From Branchiostoma floridae (Eukaryota; Chordata; Leptocardii; Amphioxiformes; Branchiostomatidae): a DNA stretch of 64,000 nucleotides. This document shows, piece after piece, positions 1-10,504 of the stretch. The stretch covers positions 7,588,424-7,652,423 of the forward strand of contig NC_049994.1 of NCBI RefSeq assembly GCF_000003815.2, read 5' to 3'. The position numbers and the translations under genes were made by a program. The notes under the pieces were generated by a model, which did not search any database, was not told the origin of the DNA, and saw nothing but the letters and a program-made list of their open reading frames with translations. Numbering within the stretch: the stretch's first letter is position 1; every line of letters begins with the position of its first letter.

Positions 1-210
1 AAACATTCATAATGATTTAGGAATCAGCAAATAGTAGCACGAGTATGTTTGAATGTAGTTTGTTTGAATCAGATTCTATAGTCTACCATTCTAAGTCTAG
101 AGTGACTCTACTTTTACCCAACCACAAACAACAGCACCATCTCCTGATTTCTGATGATAAATGTTAGCATTGTCATTTAAATAACGCATTTATCATTTCT
201 TCTTTTTTAG

Positions 211-799
211 ACTCATGACCAGTATGTGGGACTTTCGGGACATCATTGACAAGGAAATTGCCGCCATTTCTGGTCACTCACGACCACACCAGTTCACAGC
301 CAAGCTTGTAAGTGGAAAAGTCCAACTAAAAGCAAAGCTGTGGCCCGACCCCGAGGAACCAGAAGTTGACATCCCTGTGAATAGATTCATCCCCCAATTC
401 CCCAAATGCACATCTGTAAAAGAGTGGAAAATAAATGAGCTTGACAGTAGAATAGTAGAACACAAGATTGCATTGAAGTCAGTTGAAGAAGATTTAGAAA
501 AGTGGGCAGAAACCCCAATGGACAAAGTTTCCTTCACCACATTTTGGACAAAATTCTTAGTAGATGAGGAAAGGCAACCAGGAAAACCAGCTTGGAGGTT
601 GAGTCACCTTAAACATCATATGCCACCCCTGGATGAAAAATCAGTTATTAATGATGAAACAAGGGCTTCATTGGAGAAATTAAGCAGAAAGAACAAAGCA
701 CCAATTCAAATTGTGGTGAAGGGGAAACCAGGAAACAGGAAAAGAAAACTGCAAAAGGCAGATGTTCAGAGGTCATGTCCAAAAAAGGCACGAAAGTAA
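211..799 (+). CDS. Terminal coding exon, unrecognised basic protein
   Basis: A pyrimidine-rich acceptor (ending TTTTTTAG at 210) opens a 195-codon frame that ends at TAA 797-799. The first base is the end of a split codon, so earlier exons lie upstream of the window; the ATG at 215 is probably internal. The residues are mostly hydrophilic, with aromatic/proline stretches such as FTTFWTKFLVDEERQPGKPAW in the middle. The last ~30 residues are strongly basic (GNRKRKLQ ... CPKKARK), a likely bipartite nuclear localisation signal. I see no signal peptide, membrane segment or catalytic motif. Codon use and the long open frame support real coding sequence. I do not recognise the family; a nuclear protein is an inference from the tail only. 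AATAAA signals at 830, 1367 and 1615 could end the transcript. Confidence 0.7.
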
Positions 800-1122
800 A
801 GGTTTGACTGCATGAAAAAAGTCAACTCCAATAAAGTTAACTCCATTTCATGTCAAAGTCTAAGCCTATGGGGTAATATTATGCACATCGTTGATGATGA
901 TAATGTTTTTGTTTTCAATGTTATTGTACCTCACACAATAGTTGATCATCGTGTGTTAATAAAGGGTAAACACCCTGAGTGGTACATCATAAGATACATG
1001 ACATTGTGTAAAGCCTGATTGGTTGGTCAAAGAAACCACAATTAGCATACAAGGTGGTTTATGACTTGGGTTTCCCTTCCAGACACATAAGACTATGGAA
1101 TGTACCATTACTCAAAGTAGTT

Positions 1123-1625
1123 TAGTATTTAGTTGATAGTACCCTGAAGTCTTCCAGACTGTAGTTTTCTTACATGCTCCAATGATTCAAGCCTATCAGG
1201 GCACCCCACCCTTACTACCTGTTAGGAGACTGATGTAGAGTTCACATTTCATGTAGTGTAGCATTCTGAGAAGCTCAGATTTCTTGATGCTATTATATTT
1301 TGTTTGAAGTGATGTTCCTAGTACCATTTTTTTCATGTAAATGTTACTACCCAACAAGTAAGGTTGAATAAAGCAGTAGTTCAGAATTTAGTTGATAGTA
1401 CCTTGCAGTCTTCCAGACTGTAGTTTTCTTACATGCTCCAATGATTAGCTTATCAGGGCACCCCAACCTTACTACCTGTTTCTAGACTGATGTAGAGTTC
1501 ACAAATTTTCATGTAGTGTAGCATTCTGAAGATTTCATGATGCTGTTATATTTTGTTTGAAGTGATGTTCCTACTATTACTGTTTCATGTAAATATATCC
1601 AACAAGTAAGTTTGAATAAAACAAG
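1123..1625 (+). repeat. Tandem duplication (~250 bp x2) in the 3' UTR region
   Basis: The segment from about 1123 to 1378 is repeated at 1379-1625. Shared landmarks in order are TTTAGTTGATAGTACC, the CTTCCAGACTGTAG block, TATCAGGGCACCCCA, CATGTAGTGTAGCATTC, GAAGTGATGTTCCTA and a terminal TTGAATAAA. Each copy therefore ends in its own AATAAA polyadenylation signal (1367-1372 and 1615-1620). Small indels and substitutions separate the copies. It lies downstream of the stop codon at 799 and probably belongs to that gene's 3' UTR. Alternative polyadenylation would then give nested UTRs. Confidence 0.7.
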
Positions 1626-1782
1626 TTTTAAGGCACACCTATGTCCTGTGTGGTATGTGTTATTTAAGCCATATATCTTCACCCCCGACCTTTTGAAATT
1701 TTTTCTTACCTGTCAGTCCAATTTGTTTCTGAAAAAATCCGAGACGCAATAAATTAATTTGGTGTGGCATTGGGTGGTAACA

Positions 1783-1987
1783 CTAGTTCACCATTATCCA
1801 CGGGGTAACCTATATCCGTTTGTTTTAAAGTTGGGGTATCTAGGGATCAGGTCGATGGATGACGGTTTCAAACTGCATAATTTGAAAATATTACAATTTG
1901 AAACCAAAGCCTGGCAACTTGACATGCCTAAAATTCCTTGTTAAAAACACAACGGATAAAGGGCACCCACAGATAAAGATGAACTAG
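1783..1987. mobile_element. MITE family 1, copy 1 (CTAGTTCACC ends)
   Basis: A 205-bp element that starts CTAGTTCACCATTATCC and ends with the near reverse complement GATAAAGATGAACTAG. Internal landmarks are GGTAACCTATATCCG near the left end and a GTTTCAAACTGCATAA-like centre. The same layout recurs at about 4520-4744 and 9879-10080. It has no coding capacity; the 61-codon frame across it is incidental. Confidence 0.7.
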
Positions 1988-2562
1988 TAGTAGTATATAA
2001 TATACACATATATATAAATTCATTTTTTAAATAGACTAGTTGAATACTGTAACAGTTGACTTCAGCAAATTGCATGGCAGTTGAACGCAAGTCGGGGATG
2101 TGCATAAAAATCTGGAAACCCAAACCATTTCCCATTTATTTCATTATAGATAAAATGTCATGATATTTGCATGAAATGATGTCACAGTACATGGCATTAC
2201 TGACTTGGAAATATGATGATAAACAAATGCAGTGAATAAAGGATGAGTAACGTCTGTACCGAAGTATTAGCTCACCAAAACTGTTGAAATTGTCCCTGCT
2301 ACGGAGAAATGTGGTTTCTAGTAAAGATCCTTTTGAGGACTACAAGCAGGCAGTTTCGCCCAAAATCTGAGCACCAAAAGCGAACATTGTCATGGGCACA
2401 AAATTGTCAAATAGTGTAATCACAAAAGGATTTTACAAAAGCCTAATCCATAAGATATGAGATTAACTGTATTGTAATATCAGGAAATCTTTCAAGGATG
2501 TTCACTTGACACAATTTCACATTACATAAAATGTCAATATAAATTATATGTATGCATTATCA

Positions 2563-2836
2563 ATAATTGTCTATACTGGTTATATATAATTATGTATAAC
2601 GGTGAAAAGGGATATGTATAATTATGTATAATAGCCAAATGGGTTATGGTTACTATGTATAATAGTGAAAAGTGATATGTATAATTATGTATAGTGGTAA
2701 AAAAGGATATGTATAATTATGTATAGTGGTAAAAAGGGATATGTATAATTATGTATACCAAAAAAAAGTGTTATGTATAATTATGTATACTGGAAAAATT
2801 TATGTATAATTATAGCATACCTATGTATAATTGGAC
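2563..2836. repeat. Minisatellite, ATGTATAATTATGTATA core
   Basis: About eight to nine degenerate units of 25-35 bp, each with a (T)ATGTATAATTATGTATA core and a short variable spacer (GTGGTAAAAAGGGAT and relatives). AT-rich, no coding potential. The stretch 1990-2560 before it and 2840-3160 after it shows no gene or recognisable repeat. Confidence 0.8.
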
Positions 2837-3160
2837 TTCTCCCTAGGGACTTATTAATGTGTTCCGCGTATTAGTCACCCCCTGCTATGTACTCAATAAA
2901 AATATGAACAAGATTGGGTTAAGCATTTTTGAGTTATTGACGTGCAGTCCGGAATTAAATTGTTTTTCCGGAATAGAATTGCGGCTTGTTTAATGTAATA
3001 TCATCTGTACTTTTTTGCATCCTATTCTATAATAGTGTAACAAAATAGTAAAGAATTTTAGAACATAGTAACTGTTCCACTCTTTTGTCCTGTTGTGATA
3101 CACATAATTTAACCCCTCTACCCAGCCTGATTTGTTGTAGCTGAATTACTTCACCTAAAG

Positions 3161-3356
3161 TACTGTAAATGCATTTAAGTTCGCGGGGATTAAATTTCGC
3201 GGTAGCCGTTAAAAGGACTTTTCGCGGTGGTTTTAATTTCGTGGTAACACCATAGATTGCAGTCTTATACCATAATAGAAAAATGTTCGCGGTGGTTTTA
3301 AGTTAACACATAAAACTGCGAACATTAATCCACCGCAAACATTTCTGCATTTACAA
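3161..3356. mobile_element. MITE family 2 (TACTGTAAATGCA / TTCGCGG), copy 1
   Basis: An imperfect palindrome of ~195 bp. The left end reads TACTGTAAATGCATTTAAG followed by TTCGCGGGG. The right end carries the inverted counterparts CCGCAAACATTT and TGCATTTACAATA. Repeated CGCGGTGGTTTTAA blocks lie inside on both arms. Relatives occur at 14159-14369 and, eroded, at 54219-54368. Confidence 0.75.
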
Positions 3357-3366
3357 TATATGGAAT

Positions 3367-3524
3367 AAGGCCACAGCAAGTAAAGTTTATGGACATCCTC
3401 TGCAGACTACAAAAGTAGTGATTGGCGAAAAAAACACGGTGGGTAAAAAAGTTTTTTTCTCAAATCAGGCTAAAATCAATGACCGCCCTGATGTCATCCA
3501 TAGAATCTACTTGCTATAGCCTAA
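3367..3524. mobile_element. MITE family 3 (GGCCATAGCAAGTA ends), complete copy
   Basis: ~158-bp element with inverted ends: left GGCCACAGCAAGTAAAG plus TTTATGGACATC, right GATGTCATCCATAGAATC plus TACTTGCTATAGCCTA. The same terminal sequence recurs inside every unit of the 20.6-22.9 kb array, in inverted orientation at 22.9-23.4 kb, and at ~26.5, ~27.55 and ~32.34 kb. The centre is AT-rich and noncoding. Confidence 0.7.
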
Positions 3525-4519
3525 AGCAAATGATGTATCTGCATGCCTTTAAAATCCGTTGAAAGACACTTCACTTCTTAGTGCCTGACTGTCTCAGTTG
3601 AGCTCCTTATTGTCAAGGATTTCCCAAGAGCATCTACAAAGACGCTAAATGCAAAACAAATTTAGCAGCCAAAGTGCACTTTTCTGTGTAAGCTCTGATA
3701 TATTCAAGGCTACATGTAATGCTTCATGTGGTAGATTCAGGAAAGGATGCTTGAATTGATGAACTTTAGCCTGGAAAAATGGGCACTCTATGGCAAAACT
3801 TTTCTCAGCATAGAGAATCTTACCCATTTTGGAAATGACGAATCAGCACTCTCTAAGAAAATAAATGCCACTGCTCCTAAAGACTGCAAAGGAGACTACT
3901 CTTGTGAAGTCTTGGACTGCCATGTACAACACCACAAGCAAGGTTTCCCTTAGAACTGTGCCTCAAGCATATTCAGTATTTAAATCAATCTTAAGAACAG
4001 CCATTCAGTACCATGAAAATGGTCGTTCAAGGCATGCGCATTCAGCACCAAGGACAGGTACCACTTTAAACCCAAAAAAAACCACAGTGACTGTATATCT
4101 TGAAATATTCACGGTTGTGTTACATGTACTTCTGCGGTTTCTCTCTATTGCAAAATCATGACACTGTAGACATGTGTTTGTTTTGCTACAGTATTGTTTT
4201 GACTGCAAATTTTCAACACCACAAAAGCCTCCTTTCTGCTCCAAACACATAATAAAGCCACTGCAAAAAAGTAATTGAATTCGCAGTATTGCAGCTTATC
4301 AACTGTAATTGTTGAAATTTTTGCATGGTTAAAATATTTTTGTTTTTAGTGGTAATAACCTCTTTGATGTTTAAACAAGAGAAAAAAATTGTGCCCGCCA
4401 AGTGCCTATTTCAACTATAGACTAAAAACCATTGCAAACACTGCATTTTCGCTGTGCCACAAAATACATCACCATGAACATAATACTTAAGAGGCATTTC
4501 CGTTAATACATGTAGAACC

Positions 4520-4744
4520 AGGCTAACGCTGGTGTACCTTAATCCGAGGGCTAACTTATATCCGTTGCATTCAAAAACGGTATTTAGGGATATGCAGTCG
4601 ACGAACGTTGGTTTTAAATTGCAATACGTAAAAATGTTAAAGATAATGCAGTTTGAAACCACCGTCCATCAACTTGATATCTCCAAATACACTGTTTTTA
4701 AATACAAAGAATATAGGTTACCCAGCAGATAAAGGTGAAACTAG
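4520..4744. mobile_element. MITE family 1, copy 2
   Basis: Shares with copy 1 the landmarks GCTAACTTATATCCGTT, TTTAGGGATAT, GTTTGAAACCACCGTCCATC, CTTGATATC and the right end AGATAAAGGTGAAACTAG. The left terminus is eroded. The surrounding region 3525-4519 has no gene or other repeat I can support. Confidence 0.65.
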
Positions 4745-5094
4745 CATTCCATATATCATTGCCTAAAAGTAAGACTAACACCACCTAATTCCACAAAGTT
4801 TGGGCCGCGCTAACTGTAACGTTGCAACTTCTCTCGACTCAAGGCAATGAAAATACGGATCACATATTGGCGCTATCTAACAAGCTCCAGGAAATGGCGT
4901 TGTAGATATCAGTCTGCTAATTTATAAACATTCCGCCCTCCCCGAAGCTAAACTGTGGTCTGCTCTCGTGTAGATAAAGCCTGGATCTGACCGGAGTGCA
5001 CGCCTTCCCCGCGGGAATCCAGTCAGGCGGCCCTCGTCAAATTTAAGAAACTGATAAAGAGGAAATTTGCAACAGCTACATGTACAGATTGTGG

Positions 5095-5240
5095 TAGGTC
5101 CCTGTAGCTCAACTGGTAGCGGGCTCATAGTTGAGGTCCTGGTTCAACCCTGGATGGGGCATCTGGTTAGGGCTGCATCTGCCTTTTGGAAGGGATGTAA
5201 AATGGGAAAAGGCTCCCAGTAGAAAATAATATAGGCCTGT
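5095..5240 (+). repeat. tRNA-derived SINE, family A, copy 1
   Basis: The head reads CCTGTAGCTCAACTGGTAGC, a good pol III A-box, followed ~40 bp later by GGTTCAACCC, a B-box. The body (GGGCATCTGGTTAGGGCTGC, then GGAAGGGATGTAAAATGGG) is shared with copies at 13472-13632 (minus) and 33567-33790 (plus). The shared body and the lack of a closed tRNA fold make it a SINE, not a tRNA gene. Confidence 0.75.
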
Positions 5241-6319
5241 ATCAAAACAATGATTTTTTTGTCAAGATTGTACACTGTTACCGTGTAAAACACTTAACAT
5301 TTTACAATTACAAGCAAACAATAGAATTATGAACAGGTGGTCACCTTCCAATCACACATGCCAATATTGAACATTTCAGAATCTGTAAAAGTTATTTCTT
5401 CCTAAACTTTTCTGCCTCCTTTCAGTTCATTAAGAAGTTCACCACACTTCCAAAGTACTGGGAAAAAAAATAAGCTTATCTCCATTTCTCACAAATCCTA
5501 GCCTCTACCATTCTAAATCACATGCGGGGGAAAAGACATGGCAAGATTTAGCTGTGAAATAACTTATATCAGTTTTACTTGATGTATATATTGAACTTAT
5601 CCTAAGACAAAATAAGCTGTAATGACATTCTTAGGAGACATCCCTAGTTTCTTATCCTATTAAGTCTTTTCTTCTCAATCCGTCTGCCAGTCTGGCTCCA
5701 TTACATATTTCATAGACATGTACACGATAACCCCATGAATACGTTCTCCCTGTTTTGTTTCCAATAAATGAATGATTCTCGTCTTTCAGACAAAATGCGC
5801 CCCGATAAAAACTGCACCATTTAGCAGACTCAAAGGGAACCCTGCATATCAACCCCATCATTTTTCTTCATATCCCGCGATATTAAAACTCATAAGCACC
5901 AAACGGAGCGGCAGTTGGGAAAAATTGATAGGACGGTGGACCGGTTTGATAAGTCCATTCTCTGATACCAACTGGGACATCACTCATTCATAAAGACCCT
6001 TTCTACTTGCTATCAGCTACTTTGATCAAGGAAAATAAATTACCTGCATTTAGGGTACAGACAGACAGTAATACTCTAGTTGTAGGAACACTTCCCAGCT
6101 GCGATTAGCACAGGCATTTATACACTTCTGAAGGAGTATTGAGAAAGATGATAAGAACATTTTCAGTGCGTAAAATGCGGTGCATAGACCTCATTGAAAG
6201 AGTAACAGTAGTTTATCATGGCAAAAAAAATTGAACACCTTTTGATCTGTAGAAACTAATGATACTGCCTAAAATTCTCAAATATTCTTTTAGTAATCCG
6301 GTACATGCAATTGATTCAT
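5241..6319. other. No gene seen
   Basis: AT-rich sequence without splice-consistent open frames, tandem repeats or recognised transposon ends. Short frames at 5652-5861 and 5772-5993 overlap on opposite strands and look like chance. Confidence 0.5.
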
Positions 6320-6507
6320 TGGTTGGTTGGTTGCTTGAGTGAATAAGTGAGTGAGTGAGTGAGTGAGTGAGTGAGTGAGTGAGTGAGTGAGTGAGTGAGT
6401 GAGTGAGTGAGTGAGTGAGTGACTGACTGACTGACTGACTGACTGACTGCTGGCACTGACTGACTGACTGAGCAGGCAAGCAAGTGAGCGAACAAGCAAG
6501 CAAGTGT
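6320..6507. repeat. Compound tetranucleotide microsatellite
   Basis: One continuous 4-bp-periodic tract whose consensus drifts: (GGTT)n at 6320, about twenty GTGA units to ~6420, about seven CTGA units to ~6450, a short break (CTGG CA), more CTGA, then AGCAAGCAAG-type units to ~6507. The 106- and 69-codon frames on the minus strand are just this repeat read as Ser/Thr/His/Leu. Confidence 0.95.
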
Positions 6508-8832
6508 GCTAAGCTGGCTGTATACTTTTTACACAAAGTGTTTGTATTCTTCTGTTTGGTTTGGATGCAGCTAGTAGATTCAGAACATCAAAATTGATTT
6601 CTATCCAAGAATTATGCTAAATACCAGATTTTGCTTGTAGGACCTAATATGATGTCATGACATTGCAATGTAAACTAAAGCATTGTGGAATCAGACACTT
6701 TATGGATATATGACAAATTACGGGTAATGCAGGGTGAATCAAATGCTTTGTACCAGTCTTTGTGAGGGGGTAATGCAGCATGCATAATGAGTTCCTCTGG
6801 TAAGTGTTAAATTGACAGTTATGAAGTAGGTAGCTGACACTCGGAAATCAATCAATTACACGCAGACTACAGACCTTAAAGTTAAGTGGACAGTGACGGC
6901 CTCGCTTTGAAACATTTCCAGGTTTGGGCAGCTCAGGCCACACATATATATATTTTTCCTTATTTCTTAATACATTTTCATCTAAAATTTTAGCAAGGGG
7001 AAATATAATGAAAATAGAGAGCTGGAAAGAAAAATGGCATCTGAGTATGACTGTTAACTGGCTGAAACTGTGAGTCTGTTTTCTTGTTTGTACAAATGTA
7101 TTTATATTTATGTTTACTTTTGAGGAAGGGAAACATAATGTTTTTCAACCATTTCTTCTTCTCCAAACAAATCAGACCTTGAGCAGATGGCTGTCACCAT
7201 GGTTACAGGTGAGGTATCAGGTACCATGTGAATACTACTATTACATTATGTACATGTAGCAAGTGGCAGGACAAATGTGGAGTGTGGAGAGGCTGGTCAT
7301 CATAATAAGGAAATGTGTTTTAGTTTTGATAGGTTAGACCGCGTGAAAGTCATGTATTTGTTTGCAAATGTTGCCTTTCTAGTTCAATCTTGCATTATCT
7401 TTTTCAAAATTTGAGAAACAAAAATCAAACTGGAGTGGCCTTATACCTATTATTTTCCGAGTGTGTTCATTCATGTTTCATTGATAGTACCTATCACATT
7501 ACATTACTGCCGACGACCTTTGGCCCGTACCATTCGGAACACAAAGGGGTCGTAAACCTGTGGACAGACTGATGATGTTTGAAGGATATATTGGCCACTT
7601 TCCAGGTCAAAGGTTAAACAAATTAAAGTAGTACCAGGTCCGTCTATTTCATTGTCTCAGATGGAATGTGGCCTAAAACTGCTATTCTATCAATCTAGAC
7701 TAAATCTTCAATGCTAGAGAGTATAAGTTTATCAGTGGAGAATATTTGTGCCACTAAGGTGTTTTAAAAGCAACGGTAACCTGTCTTTTTGATTGCAATG
7801 CAACTAGTCTGAATCAGATATAAAAAGGCAGCATATACAAAGATTTCCATTTTAGCAAAGGAAAAACTCAGGCATAAGACTGCATCAAGCAAGCATGATG
7901 CCTTCCCTGAGAATCATTTTAGATTTTGAAACAGTGAGTTGTATTTTCACCGTGAACATAATTTAGGACTGCAAAAATCTCCTCTTCCTCCTATGGCATG
8001 ACATTGAATTCCTGCAAAGATAAAGGAATTTACAGTACGTTTAGATGACCCAGTATATTGTCCTTCTTGGAGGTTGTCAGTTCTAATGAAGTAAACGTGC
8101 GATGGGAACAGTGGGAGGTCACAAGGTTACGGAGTCCTTTCAGTCTTCTCTTCAGGGTTCAGTGGCCAAGAGATCAGTAGATGTAAATACAAGAATCATT
8201 TTCTGACATATTCTTAGAGAGGGAAGAATGGGTTGCAGTGACTCATCCCAGTGAACTAAAGGCTCTGGAAATACATTGTTCTGTTTATGTCACCATTTTT
8301 CCAAAAGTCAGCTTCTACGTGACAATTATGGAAAAATTTAAGGAGAGAAGAGAAAAGGAGAAATAAGCTTTAATACTTGAGGCTCAAACCTTCACAAATT
8401 TGTCCTGACATTAAAATATTCATAACTCTTTCCTCTGCACATATTGAACAGAGTTTTGTCTACTGTCAACAGTCCAGCAGCTTATCCTGTATGAAAGTTT
8501 ATATAAAAAAAAAGCTATCTGACACAAAAATTCAAGACCATAGCATGTCCAGGACAAAAGATGGAAAAACAAACAAAAACAAAGATTTGCTGCAGTACCA
8601 AGGATAGCCGCCTGGAGGCCATTTAAGCTTGTCTTCCCATAGCAAGACCTACCTACATAAGCACAATTGCTTCGCCTCTCTTAATTTCTACTGACAACGA
8701 ATTCCCAGAAGCACAAACAGACACACAAAGAACAATTACAACTTCCATTTTTCATGGACTCTGAGACTGATGGTAGACCTTCTGACTGCCCAACATTACG
8801 ACGCACCTGCATTCTGACAGCAATAATTAATG
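6508..8832. other. No gene seen
   Basis: About 2.3 kb of AT-rich sequence. I see no conserved-looking coding exon, tandem array or inverted-repeat element. I looked for downstream exons of the decarboxylase (minus strand) here and found none. Confidence 0.45.
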
Positions 8833-9115
8833 GTTCCCCAATACCTATGTCCCAACACCCCTATATGTAAGACAACACCCATAATTTCCTAATCTCCAAT
8901 GATAGGGTCTATTAGTGGTGTCAGGAAATAGGGTGTCAAACAATTGGGGTGTCAGAACATATATAGGGTGTCGGAACAAGGGGTGATGGAATATTGTAAG
9001 GAGTGTCGAAACATTGGGGTGTCAGAAAATAGGGGTGTTGAAATATTGTGACTGACAATGTAAGGGGTGTTGGAACATTGGGGTATCAGAAGATAGGGGT
9101 GTCAGAACATAGATG
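8833..9115. repeat. Palindromic minisatellite, GGGGTGTCAGAACATA unit
   Basis: From ~8915 to 9115 about ten degenerate 16-22-bp units of the form GGGGTGTC(A/G)GAACAT(A/T)A follow one another. Just upstream (8833-8885) the complementary version occurs (CCCCAATACCTATGTC, CCAACACCCCTAT), so the array begins with an inverted half. Confidence 0.8.
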
Positions 9116-9614
9116 TGTAACCGTCAAAACCTAAAGCATAGTTGTCATTAAGTCTCAATGATACTAAATTAATGTGTACTGGTATTGAATTTTATGATTA
9201 TTGACAACAACAATGACAGATTATTCGATTTTCATTTCCACTTATTGTACATCTATTAGTATATTGTTTGCAATATGTTATGTCACGTGTAATTGTAAAA
9301 TGATGATAATTGTTTTCAATGACATCAAGTTAAAATCTCCCCGCTTGCAAAACTAAAGCTGCACCGGAAATTAAGTTTGTGTAGATGACACCACAGAACT
9401 GATGCTTTTAATTTACATGGGTTCATTTTCGTATCAATAATTAACTTAATGGGTTATTCTTAATAAAACTGGATTGGGTTTGAACTTATAATACCTCATC
9501 AGCTTTAATGTCTTCAATTCATCTTTTGGGAGAAAAGTTTTGTAGAGAGTGCAGAATGATTAAATTTGTTTTTCCAAACCAAAAACTTTAAGACGTCAAA
9601 AACTTTCTTCAATT

Positions 9615-9765
9615 AAGCCTCTAAGTCTAAGTGAAGTGAGGAAGGTCATATTAAGTGCCTTTCCAAAAGGCACCATGTCGGGGCCATGGCGAGTGACAAA
9701 CTTGGGACCTCTAGGTTTCGAGCCCAACAATCTACCTGTTACGCCATACACAACGCTACTTATGA
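9615..9765 (-). repeat. tRNA-derived SINE, family B, copy 1
   Basis: Read on the minus strand, a tRNA-like head with a degenerate A-box (TGGCGTAACAGGTAGATTG) and B-box-like GGGCTCGAAACC is followed by the family's tail, in which CCTTTTGGAAAGGCACTT and a CTTCCTCAC-type end can be aligned to the copies at 27.0, 36.1, 39.0 and 45.7 kb. Strongly diverged. Confidence 0.65.
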
Positions 9766-9878
9766 CGCAACAAACAAACAATGGTCTGACAACCTTTGAT
9801 TCTCACACCTCAAGTGTTAGGTGGCTGACACATGTAAGGGCGTTGCAACTATATGGGCAATACTAAACATGCACGATG

Positions 9879-10080
9879 CTAGTTCACCTTTATCTGTAAG
9901 GTAACTTATATCCGTTTTAAAAAACAGCATTATTTAGGGATATTAAAGGGCGGTGGTTACAAACTGAAATATTTTGAAAATACTGCAGCTTGAGACCACT
10001 GTCCATCATCTTGATAGTCCTAGATACCATGTTTTTAAAAACAATGGATATAGATTACTCCGCAGATAAAGTTGAACTAC
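9879..10080. mobile_element. MITE family 1, copy 3 (best preserved)
   Basis: ~200 bp. The left end is CTAGTTCACCTTTATCTG and the right end CGCAGATAAAGTTGAACTA, an inverted repeat that continues inward (GTAACTTATATCCGTTTTAA against a matching ACAATGGATATAGATTACT). It abuts the splice donor of the decarboxylase exon, so it lies in that gene's intron. Confidence 0.8.
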
Positions 10081-10108
10081 AGTGGTGTATTAAGTGAATG
10101 TCTCTTAC

Positions 10109-10493
10109 TTGTTCTGACGCTGTACTTTACGGTGTCCTTCATGTGCTTGATCAGAGCCTGGTGATCCTCGGGTGTGTCCCGAATCTCCAGGTCCAGCAGG
10201 GTCCTCAGCTCGTCAGGCTGGTGGAAGTCAACGACCTTCTGCGTGATATCCCGCCCTTTCCTCACGCCATCCTCCAGTATGACCTGGAAGACGGCCTTCA
10301 AGAAGTCTTCTTCGTCTTTGGGGAGGGGGTCCTTCTTGGGTGCCTTGACGTTGGCGGTGTCGTCGTTGAGGGAGGATTTGAGGTTCCTGACGGAGCAGTC
10401 GTTGAGGTGTCCGTCGATGCCTCCATTGATCATCTCTTTGGCACAACTACAGGAGAAGCTGCTGTCCTCAAGGCTGGTCAGGATGTTGCTCAT
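10109..10493 (-). CDS. CSAD/GADL1-like PLP decarboxylase, first coding exon
   Basis: The exon runs 10504 to 10109 on the minus strand. The acceptor ...CTGACTCTTCCAG ends at 10505, the ATG lies at 10493-10491, and the donor GTAAGAGA begins at 10108. It encodes 128 residues plus one base. Residues ~60-128 match the N-terminal region of animal group II decarboxylases: FLKAVFQVILEDG, KVVDFHQPDELRTLLDLEI and DTVKYSVRT, which in CSAD, GADL1 and GAD directly precedes the GHPRFFNQL exon. The spacing and the ELRTLLDLE block favour the cysteine-sulfinate/aspartate decarboxylase branch (taurine or beta-alanine synthesis) over GAD65/67. Residues 1-58 are a variable, cysteine-containing leader. The acceptor before the ATG implies an upstream 5' UTR exon at higher coordinates. 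PLP-lysine and substrate-binding exons are not visible downstream within the window. Confidence 0.75.
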
Positions 10494-10504
10494 GGCGATG
10501 TCAG

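Noticed and set aside
6216-6536. 106-codon frame rich in SLTH repeats
   Set aside because: Translation of the tetranucleotide microsatellite.
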